NCBI RefSeq assembly: GCF_002128425.1
Contig: NZ_NESS01000004.1
Span: 248,001 to 312,000, forward strand
Direction: 5' to 3'
Length of the DNA stretch: 64,000 nt
Origin: Gottfriedia acidiceleris
GTDB lineage: Bacteria > Bacillota > Bacilli > Bacillales > Bacillaceae_G
A model generated the notes under the pieces. The model did not search any database. It had not been told where the DNA came from and saw only the letters and a program-made list of their open reading frames with translations. Every line of letters starts with the position of its first letter. Position 1 is the first letter of the stretch. Shown in pieces: positions 56,969 through 64,000 of the stretch. Position numbers and translations under genes: made by a program.

Positions 56969-57715
56969 ATGAGTGAAGCTGCAAAAACTTTAGATGGCTG
57001 GTATTGTTTACATGATTTTAGAAGTATGGATTGGCATGCTTTTAAACAATTAAGTAGTGATGAGCGTCAACTAGCAATCACAGAGTTCCAACAAGTTTTC
57101 TCAAAATGGAATCAAGTTGCTGATTCTGGTGAAGGTAGCCATGCTATTTACAATATTTTAGGTCAAAAAGCAGACATTATGTTTATGGTTTTACGACCTA
57201 CAATGGATGAGTTATTACATATTGAAACAGAAATTAATAAAACTACACTATCTCAGTTTATGATTCCAACTTATTCATACGTTTCTGTAGTTGAATTAAG
57301 TAATTACTTAAGCGAAGAAGATGGCGATCCATATCAAAATCCGCATGTTCGCGCTAGACTTTACCCTGCTTTACCAAAATCTCAATACGTATGCTTCTAT
57401 CCAATGGATAAAAAGCGTGAAGGTGAAGATAATTGGTACATGCTTCCTTCAGGTGCACGTAAAGAAATGATGTACAGCCACGGAAAAATTGGTCGCACTT
57501 ATGCTGGTAAAGTTAAACAAATTATTACTGGTTCAGTAGGTTTTGATGATTATGAATGGGGCGTTACTTTATTCTCTGAAGACGTACTACAATTCAAAAA
57601 ATTAATCTACGAAATGCGCTTTGACGAAGTAAGTGCTCGTTACGGAGTATTTGGTTCATTCTTTGTTGGAACGATTCTAAAAGAAGACGCATTCTCGAAA
57701 TATCTTTACGTATAA
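56969..57715 (+). CDS. hemQ: Coproheme decarboxylase HemQ (chlorite dismutase-like)
   Basis: 248 residues. Last step of the coproporphyrin-dependent heme pathway: oxidative decarboxylation of coproheme III with H2O2. Conserved: [33 protein letters not shown] (radical Tyr region) and [15 protein letters not shown] with the proximal His. ATG at 56969 after GGGGG; the longer frame from 56933 would begin at the predicted transcript start. Confidence 0.95.
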   Translation: MSEAAKTLDGWYCLHDFRSMDWHAFKQLSSDERQLAITEFQQVFSKWNQVADSGEGSHAIYNILGQKADIMFMVLRPTMDELLHIETEINKTTLSQFMIPTYSYVSVVELSNYLSEEDGDPYQNPHVRARLYPALPKSQYVCFYPMDKKREGEDNWYMLPSGARKEMMYSHGKIGRTYAGKVKQIITGSVGFDDYEWGVTLFSEDVLQFKKLIYEMRFDEVSARYGVFGSFFVGTILKEDAFSKYLYV

Positions 57716-57768
57716 TTGAATACTTAAGAGTATCCATAAAACACGATCAGTCATAGTATATAAATTAA

Positions 57769-57800
57769 AAGACTTCTCTTTTTTGAGAAGTTTTTTTATT
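57769..57800 (+). terminator. hemQ terminator
   Basis: ACTTCTC/GAGAAGT stem then TTTTTTATTTT. Confidence 0.88.
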
Positions 57801-57936
57801 TTCCTGTTGGAAAAGATGTCATATGTTTCTTTCAATTTTAATATAGTTACAGTAGTGAATGAACTAATTAGTCCTCGCTTTCCGATCACCAATGGGATTT
57901 ATGCAGAATATTTAATTCGGATGAGGAGGCTTTTTT

Positions 57937-58365
57937 ATGGCTGTAATTCGTTATACCGACGCCGAGGTTTCTTTGCTTGCTAGGTTAATGCGTGCTGAAG
58001 CTGAAGGTGAAGGTAAAGAAGGTATGTTAATGGTTGGAAATGTTTGTGTTAATAGGGTTTTATGTGATTGCTTAGATTTTAGAGACATTCGAAGTATAAC
58101 AGATATGGTATATCAAAATCCTGGTGGATTCGAAGCTGTTCAAAAATCTTACTTTTACCAACGTGCCAGAGACCAAGATATTGAACTTTCTAGAAAAGTA
58201 ATAGCTGGGCAGCGTTTTTGGCCTGCTACTTACGGCCTATGGTTCTTCAAACCAGCCGGATCATGCCCAGGGACTTGGTTTAACCAAAAACTAGCAGGGA
58301 GATTTAAGTCGCATTGCTTTTATCAACCAACTTCTCAAGATTGTCCTAAAGTTTACAGTGTTTAA
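57937..58365 (+). CDS. cwlJ: Cortex-lytic cell wall hydrolase CwlJ
   Basis: 142 residues, hydrolase_2 (SleB C-terminal-like) domain. Conserved Glu in LARLMRAEAEGEG and the CFYQPTSQDCP C-terminus. Placed in the coat by the mother cell, degrades cortex in germination, activated by Ca-DPA. No signal peptide, as in the known protein. ATG after GAGGAGG. Followed 28 bp later by gerQ, its partner. Confidence 0.95.
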   Translation: MAVIRYTDAEVSLLARLMRAEAEGEGKEGMLMVGNVCVNRVLCDCLDFRDIRSITDMVYQNPGGFEAVQKSYFYQRARDQDIELSRKVIAGQRFWPATYGLWFFKPAGSCPGTWFNQKLAGRFKSHCFYQPTSQDCPKVYSV

Positions 58366-58393
58366 ATTGATATAACTAAGGGAGGTTTTTTCT

Positions 58394-58789
58394 TTGAGTA
58401 ATCCTTACGAATACTATCCAAATATTTATCGTGCGGCGCAACCTACTCCACAACAAGGACAACAACAAACCGGCCAGGGCCAAGGCCAAGGGTTTGCAGC
58501 CCCATCAGGCGGTATGATAACCCAACAAGGTCAAGTTACCGCCTCGGCTGGAATGTTTGAACAATCCTATGTAGAAAATATACTTAGAGCAAATCGTGGG
58601 AAAATTGCTACGGTTTACATGACTTTCACTGGTCACCAACAACAAGTATTTGTCGGGTATATTATGGGAGCTGGACGTGATCATATTGTACTCAGAGATG
58701 TAAATACAACCAAAACTTTCATATTATTGACAATCTACTTAGATTACGTCACGTTTGACGAAGAAATAGCTTTGCCTTATCAACTTTAA
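58394..58789 (+). CDS. gerQ: Spore coat protein GerQ
   Basis: 131 residues. Gln/Gly-rich N-terminal part (QPTPQQGQQQTGQGQGQG, about 16-50) that can be crosslinked by transglutaminase, and a conserved C-terminal domain (QSYVENILRANRGK, VGYIMGAGRDHIVLRD). Needed for CwlJ localisation. Starts at a TTG after GGGAGG. Cotranscribed with cwlJ. Confidence 0.95.
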   Translation: MSNPYEYYPNIYRAAQPTPQQGQQQTGQGQGQGFAAPSGGMITQQGQVTASAGMFEQSYVENILRANRGKIATVYMTFTGHQQQVFVGYIMGAGRDHIVLRDVNTTKTFILLTIYLDYVTFDEEIALPYQL

Positions 58790-58792
58790 AAA

Positions 58793-58841
58793 AAAGTGTT
58801 CAATATAGTGCAATAATTGCACTTATTGAACACTTTTTTTA
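58793..58841. terminator. Bidirectional terminator between gerQ and ywdK
   Basis: AAAGTGTTCAATA-AGTGCAA/TTGCACT-ATTGAACACTTT, about 20 bp, with A and T runs outside. Confidence 0.92.
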
Positions 58842-59204
58842 TTTCATTACTGAAATCCCTACTAATATCCAAGCTACTAAAAATGCTAAACCACCTAATG
58901 GAGTAATTGCACCTAGTATTTTAATTCCAGAAATACTTAATATGTACAAGCTTCCTGAGAATAAGATGATTCCTATTATAGATAACCATCCCGCCCACAT
59001 TAATTGAGTTGTTGAACCAAATTTATCAATTAAAAATGCAATAATAAATAGTCCACCTGTTTGAAACATTTGATATTGAACAGCTTTTTGCCAAATTTGA
59101 AGTGATCTTTCGGAAATTTTCCCCTCAAGTCCATGTGCCCCAAATGCACCTAATGCGATTGATAAAAATGCGAAAATACTACCGAACAAGAAAAATAGTT
59201 TCAC
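58839..59204 (-). CDS. ywdK: DUF423 membrane protein YwdK
   Basis: 121 residues, four membrane helices. Family signature SIALGAFGAHGLEGKIS at the N-terminus and ITPLGGLAFLVAWILV at the C-terminus. Function unknown. GGGGGAGAAG precedes the ATG. Confidence 0.9.
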   Translation of the reverse strand: MKLFFLFGSIFAFLSIALGAFGAHGLEGKISERSLQIWQKAVQYQMFQTGGLFIIAFLIDKFGSTTQLMWAGWLSIIGIILFSGSLYILSISGIKILGAITPLGGLAFLVAWILVGISVMK

Positions 59205-59222
59205 TTCTTCTCCCCCTTTATC

Positions 59223-59516
59223 TTAAAAATCTAATAATGATCCACTTTGTTCCGAGTCATCCAATTTAGACATAACAGAAGGCCCGGACATGATAGGTTG
59301 ACTTGGTATTGATTGAACGAAACTACTAGTAACTATACTTTTTGGAACCTCTACACTGCTCTCGTCTTCAAGTAGTAGCTCGCACAAAGATCGAATACTT
59401 GCAATTCTTTCTCGAAATTGTCCAGTTTTTTGAGTACTTACTTTTGCCTTATGTAACTCATTTTCAATTTGCTGGATTACTTTTTCTACACTGATATTCA
59501 GATAAATCACCACCAA
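59223..59516 (-). CDS. ywdI: YwdI family protein
   Basis: 97 residues as opened at GTG 59516. N-terminal helices (ISVEKVIQQIENELHKAK, RERIASIRSLCELLLED) and a Ser/Pro-rich C-terminus ending SGSLLDF. Function unknown. The true start is uncertain: the GTG at 59516 has no clear binding site, while a CTG at 59501 (LNISVEKV) lies five nt after GGTGGTGA. Upstream of ywdK by 18 bp, same operon. Confidence 0.75.
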   Translation of the reverse strand: MVVIYLNISVEKVIQQIENELHKAKVSTQKTGQFRERIASIRSLCELLLEDESSVEVPKSIVTSSFVQSIPSQPIMSGPSVMSKLDDSEQSGSLLDF

Positions 59517-59649
59517 ACTTTATAAACACAATTCAATAAACCCTATTATACTATGGCTTTTTTCTGAAAGCGAATACGAACCAAATTAAGCACAATTTTA
59601 ATCGAACGGTGGTATACTAAAAAAGTTAATTTTTAGGAGGTAATGTAAT

Positions 59650-60462
59650 TTGAACTATAAAATGATCGTTTTGGATATCGATGACACACTTTTAACGGAT
59701 CAACATGTTATATCGCAAAGAACGAAGGAAGCTTTACTTAAAGCTCAAGATATGGGTGTAAAAGTAGTGTTGGCTTCCGGTAGACCAACCTTTGCAATGC
59801 ATAAGTTAGCTGAGGAACTATTACTCCATGATTATGGAAGCTATGTCCTATCATTTAACGGAGGAATCATTACTGACTATCGCACTAAAAATAATGTTTA
59901 TGAATGTACGCTAACAAAAGAGCAAGCACATGAACTTTATGAGATTAGTAAGAAACATAATGTTTTTGTTCATACATATGTTGAAAATGATATTATTACA
60001 GAAAAAGGGAATCAATATACTGATATTGAGGGTCAGCTCACAGGCATGCCAATTAAAGAGGTAAGCAGCTTCACCGAGCATGTGCAAAATGATGTTGTTA
60101 AATTATTAATGTTAGAGGATCCAGAAAAACTAGCTCAAGTTGAAAAAATACTCCAAAAGGAGCTTGAAGGCAAAATTAGTGTCATGCGCTCGAAGCCTTT
60201 CTTTTTAGAACTAACGAACAGTGAAGTAGATAAAGGTAAAAGTCTAAATCAATTAATTCAAATTTTAGGTATTCGACAGGACGAAGTAATCGCTGTAGGA
60301 GATGGATATAATGACCTACCGATGATTAAATTTGCAGGACTAGGCGTTGCGATGGGAAATGCTCCTGAAGAAATTAAACAACAAGCAGATTATGTCACTG
60401 CTACAAATAATGAAGATGGCGTAGCGAAAGTAGTTGAAAAGTTCATATTAAGTAATAAATAA
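59650..60462 (+). CDS. Cof-type HAD phosphatase
   Basis: 270 residues. Motif I VLDIDDTLLTD, motif II LASGRPTFAM, and motif III/IV VDKGKSLNQL then VIAVGDGYNDLPMIK. Class IIB cap. Probably dephosphorylates sugar phosphates or flavin precursors. Starts at a TTG after AGGAGG. Confidence 0.92.
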   Translation: MNYKMIVLDIDDTLLTDQHVISQRTKEALLKAQDMGVKVVLASGRPTFAMHKLAEELLLHDYGSYVLSFNGGIITDYRTKNNVYECTLTKEQAHELYEISKKHNVFVHTYVENDIITEKGNQYTDIEGQLTGMPIKEVSSFTEHVQNDVVKLLMLEDPEKLAQVEKILQKELEGKISVMRSKPFFLELTNSEVDKGKSLNQLIQILGIRQDEVIAVGDGYNDLPMIKFAGLGVAMGNAPEEIKQQADYVTATNNEDGVAKVVEKFILSNK

Positions 60463-60471
60463 TAAATACAA

Positions 60472-60503
60472 TAAAGGGTTGTCTAAAAAAGACAACCCTT
60501 TAT
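60472..60503. terminator. Bidirectional terminator between HAD gene and ung
   Basis: AAAGGGTTGTC/GACAACCCTTT stem with a 7-nt loop. Confidence 0.88.
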
Positions 60504-60507
60504 TGTA

Positions 60508-61176
60508 CTAGACTACAGTCCAGTCAATCGGCTCCAATTGAAGCTCAACTAGTTTTTGATTAATTTGTGAAAATGGTTTACTTCCAAAGAACCCTCTACT
60601 TGCTGACAATGGACTTGGATGATGCGCTTTTAATATTACATGGTGGTTACTTGTAATCAATTCTTCTTTAGCTTGGGCATGTTTACCCCATAGAACAAAA
60701 ATAATCGGACGATTTTGCTTATTTAACTCGGATAAGATTGTATTCGTAAATAATTCCCACCCTTTATTTTTATGGGAATTTGGTTCACCTTCACGAACAG
60801 TTAGAACAGTATTTAATAATAAAATTCCCTGTCTTGCCCAATTATTTAAATATCCGCTTGTTGGTATTTCTAAACCTAAATCACTATTTAATTCTTTATA
60901 AATATTTCTTAAAGAAGGCGGTATTTTAACTCCCGGTAATACAGAAAAACTTAAACCATGCGCTTGACCTGGCTGATGATAAGGATCTTGTCCAATAATC
61001 ACTACTTTACAAGCTTCATATGAACACTCATTTAAAGCTTGAAATAAATGCTCTTTGGCAGGGTATATTGTTTGTTCCTTGTATTCTTTTTCAAGAAATT
61101 GCAATAAATCTTTAAAATACGTTTTTTCAAACTCTGGTTTTAGTTTTTCTCTCCAATTTGATGATAGTTGAAGCAA
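60508..61176 (-). CDS. ung: Uracil-DNA glycosylase
   Basis: 222 residues, family 1 UDG. Water-activating Asp in IGQDPYHQPGQAHGLSFSV and the minor-groove loop HPSPLSASRGFFG. Removes uracil from DNA. AAAGGTGG precedes the ATG at 61176. Corresponds to ywdG. Confidence 0.97.
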   Translation of the reverse strand: MLQLSSNWREKLKPEFEKTYFKDLLQFLEKEYKEQTIYPAKEHLFQALNECSYEACKVVIIGQDPYHQPGQAHGLSFSVLPGVKIPPSLRNIYKELNSDLGLEIPTSGYLNNWARQGILLLNTVLTVREGEPNSHKNKGWELFTNTILSELNKQNRPIIFVLWGKHAQAKEELITSNHHVILKAHHPSPLSASRGFFGSKPFSQINQKLVELQLEPIDWTVV

Positions 61177-61252
61177 TGAAATACCACCTTTCCTGACGAA
61201 ATTTCCCGAGAAATAGATATGATTTGTTGTTTCTTGTCGTTGTTAGCGATTA

Positions 61253-62236
61253 TTAATAAATTATTTGAATTAGCAAAATCGCTATAATGATTTGAAAACC
61301 TACAATGCTTAATGCGTAGAGTGAAAGTGACTTTCCTTGTTTGATGATCATTTTTAAATTTACATTTAAACCAATCGCAGCAAGTGCAATAATTTCAAAT
61401 AAATGACTAGTCTTGTTCGAAATATCCGCAGTCCAACTCGGTAGCACTCCTAAGCTATAAAAAACACAAAGAATGACAAAACCAATTACATACCAAGGAA
61501 ATTGAATTTTTACTTTTTCAATTGAATCCTCCGCTATATGTCTTTTTTTTATGGTAGATAAACTAAAAACTACAAAAACTAAAAAAACTACCCGAATTAA
61601 TTTAAATAAAGTTGCATAATTCTTTACTTCATCATTCACTAAACTACCACTGGCAACTACTTGTCCGACTGATTGTAATGTACTTCCGATTAATGCAGAG
61701 GTCGGCAACGTTTCCGAGTGATATAATACTGAAGCTATTAAAGGCATGACAAACATTAAGACTGTACCCATCATATTTACAAGTGTCACAGCTAGTCCCT
61801 TTTCTTCTTGAGTGGCTTGGATAGCAGGGGCTGTGGCGCCAATTGCCGATGAACCACAAACTGCATTTCCACTTGCCATTAAATAGCTAAAATTCAATCC
61901 AAAACCTAATTTATCACCTAACCAAATCGTAAAAATAATGACTAAACACATCTGTATTACGATTAACAAAATTCCTTTTAATCCTAGTAAGCTAATCATT
62001 TGAACGCTTATAGTTGCTCCCAATAAACATATTGAGATCTCTAATAATTTACTTTCTGCAAACTTTCTACCGCCTTCAATATAAGGCTTTAATTGTACTG
62101 TATTACCTACAACTAATCCGATTAAAATTGAAAAAGTAGCAGCCCCAACCGGCAATATATAAGAAAGTGTTTGACTAATAAGTGCAATAATAAGGCAAAG
62201 AAGTAACCCTGGAATAACTTTAAAAATATTCCCCAT
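61253..62236 (-). CDS. YeiH-family putative sulfate/organosulfur exporter
   Basis: 327 residues, about ten membrane helices. Family phrases: LGATISVQMISLLG, ASGNAVCGSSAIGATAPAIQ and IGLNVNLKMIIKQGK. The Asn-x-x-Cys-Gly-Ser-Ser loop is typical. The substrate is not firmly known. ATG at 62236 after GGAG. Monocistronic, and not part of the conserved ywd block. Confidence 0.88.
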   Translation of the reverse strand: MGNIFKVIPGLLLCLIIALISQTLSYILPVGAATFSILIGLVVGNTVQLKPYIEGGRKFAESKLLEISICLLGATISVQMISLLGLKGILLIVIQMCLVIIFTIWLGDKLGFGLNFSYLMASGNAVCGSSAIGATAPAIQATQEEKGLAVTLVNMMGTVLMFVMPLIASVLYHSETLPTSALIGSTLQSVGQVVASGSLVNDEVKNYATLFKLIRVVFLVFVVFSLSTIKKRHIAEDSIEKVKIQFPWYVIGFVILCVFYSLGVLPSWTADISNKTSHLFEIIALAAIGLNVNLKMIIKQGKSLSLYALSIVGFQIIIAILLIQIIY

Positions 62237-62348
62237 ATTATTCTCCAAGCTTTCACTAAAATATTATTCTATCTTTAATTATTATGTAACGAAAAAAGAA
62301 ATTCGACAAGATTCTTGTCGAATTTCCAAATTTATCATATCGTAAAAT

Positions 62349-63275
62349 TTAATTTTCATCATAGCTAGAAGCCTCAACAATGTATTGTGGTCTTCTTTTT
62401 GTTTCGTAATATATCTTTCCTAAATATTCTCCTAATACGCCAATCATCAAGATTTGAACTCCGCCAAATAACATAATGAAATTGGAAATCGTATATAAAC
62501 CAGGAATTCTAATCCCAACTAAAAGTACTTTAAAGCTCATCATAATAAAGATTACAAGACTCATACCAATTAATAATAATCCGACTTTCGTTAAAAGTCT
62601 CAATGGTCTTGTATTAAAACACAATATATATTCAATTGATCTTTTTAACGAATCTAGCCTTTTAACTTCTGACTCTTTGTTAATGATTCTTGATGTTATT
62701 TCATACTCAATCGTTTTTATTTTATAACCAATCCAGTTAAAAATACCTTTTGAATATCGGTTTGATTCAGGCATACTTAAAATAGCGTTCACTACTTTTC
62801 TACTTAACAAACGAAAGTCTGATTCGTTTTGCAAAATATCAGGGTCCACAAATTTTTTAATGACCTTCTCAAAAATGCCTTTTTTCGCTTTTTTTAGAAC
62901 TGAATTCTCTAATTTTTTTGAAGCAACTACATGGTTATGACCCTTTTTGTATTCATCCATCATCTCTAGAATAACATTCGCTGGATGTACAAAGCTTCCA
63001 TCCATTAGAATGACTACATCCCCTTTAGCGTGTTCAAGTCCTGCACAAATTGCTCCCTCTCTTCCGAAGCGGCGAGTAAACGAGATATATTTCAAATGAC
63101 TGCTATGATTTGCAACAACTTGAAGTGCTAGTAGTGTATCATCAACACTTCCGTCATTTATATATATAATTTCATAATCTTCTTTAAGTAACTTTACTGT
63201 ATTTGATAAATTAACGTGAAATCTCTCAAAATTTTCTCCATTGTTATAACAATATACAACAACTGATAATTTCAT
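62349..63275 (-). CDS. GT2 glycosyltransferase, GtrB/DPMS-like, with altered DXD motif
   Basis: 308 residues. N-terminal GT-A domain (1-220): VVVYCYNNGENF, YEIIYINDGSVDDTLLAL, FTRRFGREGAICAGLEHAKG and FRLLSRKVVNAIL; two C-terminal membrane helices (about 228-255, 265-290). Such enzymes load a sugar on undecaprenyl phosphate. The site that normally reads MDADLQ reads LMDGSFVHP, so the second Asp of the DXD motif is missing. ATG at 63275 after AGGTG. No flippase gene next to it. Confidence 0.85.
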   Translation of the reverse strand: MKLSVVVYCYNNGENFERFHVNLSNTVKLLKEDYEIIYINDGSVDDTLLALQVVANHSSHLKYISFTRRFGREGAICAGLEHAKGDVVILMDGSFVHPANVILEMMDEYKKGHNHVVASKKLENSVLKKAKKGIFEKVIKKFVDPDILQNESDFRLLSRKVVNAILSMPESNRYSKGIFNWIGYKIKTIEYEITSRIINKESEVKRLDSLKRSIEYILCFNTRPLRLLTKVGLLLIGMSLVIFIMMSFKVLLVGIRIPGLYTISNFIMLFGGVQILMIGVLGEYLGKIYYETKRRPQYIVEASSYDEN

Positions 63276-63384
63276 ACAAAACACCTACTTCTCCTAAAAG
63301 CTATGAAGATATAACTTTTATCTATGTTATAGCACTTGGCAAAACAGTTCAATGATTTTTATATGAATTTATTTTTTTTAACGA

Positions 63385-64000
63385 CTAATGGATGAGTCTA
63401 CTTTTCTTCGAAAGATCAACAATTTTACTTGCTCTTTTATTAATAGGGGCTTTAAGAACAACTCCTACTATGATTGCGATAATGACAAAAAGAACTAACA
63501 TTGGAAGGTCCTTTTGGATAGTTTCCCATACGATTCCACCAGTCGCCTCCCTTAACAAGCTTAATGCATAGGTAAAAGGTAAAAACGGGTATATTTTTTG
63601 GAAAAATGGTGGAGTTACTTGGATCGGATAAACTCCTCCCGCTCCAGATATTTGAAGAACCAAAAAGATAATACCTATGCCTTTTCCAATATTTCCGAAA
63701 ACGGAAACAAGCGTATATACAATAAATGTAAATACAATGCTAATCAATAGTGCAAATAAGATAAAATATCCTCTACTTGCCGCATAAGTACCTAGTATCA
63801 GAAAGTTACCAATAGTTACGACTAATGTCTGTAATACCCCAATAGTAAGAAAGGTCAATAGTCTTCCAAAATAAACTTCTCTACTTTTATATGATTTTTC
63901 TTCATGAACTTCTGTAGTTAATAAAGATACCATTAATAAAGCTCCTACCCATAAACACAATGTTGTATAAAAAGGGGTCATGCCTGTACCATAATTTGGT
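63385..64000 (-). CDS. YhgE/Pip-type membrane protein (partial, N-terminus beyond right edge)
   Basis: About 205 C-terminal residues; the frame stays open to the window edge. The first residues PNYGTGMTPFYTTLCLWVGAL match the conserved last part of YhgE/Pip proteins (phage infection protein-like, ABC-2 membrane fold). Five membrane helices, with GVYPIQVTPPFFQ before the last ones and a basic cytoplasmic tail. Relatives act in export, including ESX/type VII-associated proteins. An internal ATG at 63981 is not the true start. Confidence 0.82.
   Translation of the reverse strand, partial: PNYGTGMTPFYTTLCLWVGALLMVSLLTTEVHEEKSYKSREVYFGRLLTFLTIGVLQTLVVTIGNFLILGTYAASRGYFILFALLISIVFTFIVYTLVSVFGNIGKGIGIIFLVLQISGAGGVYPIQVTPPFFQKIYPFLPFTYALSLLREATGGIVWETIQKDLPMLVLFVIIAIIVGVVLKAPINKRASKIVDLSKKSRLIH

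Noticed and set aside
57815-57850. Sigma-E promoter for cwlJ (TCATATG, then AATATAGT).
   Set aside because: The -10 matches only about 5 of 8 positions; sigma-E control is likely from synteny but is not shown by this sequence.

Overview
The window is a stretch of low-GC Gram-positive chromosome, almost certainly from an endospore-forming Bacillaceae species but not B. subtilis itself. The evidence is the set of sporulation genes (spoIIR, spo0F, rsfA, cwlJ, gerQ, pbpG), strong AGGAGG-type ribosome binding sites, frequent TTG and GTG starts, and a gene order that follows the upp-glyA-ywl-prfA-rho-murA-fba-spo0F-pyrG-rpoE-argS-spe-ywh-ywf-ywd block of B. subtilis. Most genes are on the minus strand, as expected for one replichore arm. 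No rRNA, tRNA, IS element, prophage or CRISPR array was seen.

Layout. 1-8.1 kb: deoR (cut by the left edge), upp, a DoxX-type membrane protein, glyA, ywlG, rpiB, ywlE, mntP, ywlC and a GNAT gene, with a DnaA-box cluster between the last two. 8.1-13.9 kb: spoIIR, an inserted pair of RimK-like ATP-grasp ligases, prmC, prfA, tdk. 14-20.4 kb: rpmE2, rho, glpX, murA, fba, spo0F. 20.6-23.7 kb: ywjG, then pyrG behind a CTP-type attenuator, then rpoE. 23.9-32.3 kb: an acyl-CoA catabolic block (icmF, acyl-CoA dehydrogenase, thiolase, fadF) with a FadR-type operator and a perfect cre. 32.5-35.3 kb: plus-strand clsB, uvsE and an NTF2-fold protein. 35.4-38.5 kb: a sigI-rsgI pair behind a secreted DUF5667-type protein. 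38.7-46.6 kb: argS-ywiB, a small membrane protein, a MerR/MFS pair, a Fur-box PepSY protein, speE-speB. 46.9-60.5 kb: pbpG, ywhD, ywhC, 4-OT, ywfO, DUF1450, rsfA, an iron-siderophore lipoprotein, lipL, pta, hemQ, cwlJ-gerQ, ywdK, ywdI, a HAD phosphatase. 60.5-64 kb: ung, a YeiH-type exporter, a GT2 glycosyltransferase and the C-terminal part of a YhgE/Pip-type protein cut by the right edge.

How it works together. Most of the window is conserved housekeeping: nucleotide salvage and CTP synthesis, translation termination, one-carbon metabolism, gluconeogenesis, polyamines, heme, lipoate and acetate metabolism, plus sporulation and germination. Regulatory sites that can be read directly include paired Rex/Fnr-type palindromes before doxX, a FadR-type box inside the fadF promoter, two Fur boxes, a MerR-type palindrome, cre sites, a sigma-H-like promoter for spo0F and the pyrG attenuator. 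The parts that look accessory are the ATP-grasp pair, the DUF5667-sigI-rsgI unit, the 84-residue membrane protein, the MerR/MFS pair, the PepSY gene, and a long inverted repeat in the fatty-acid block.
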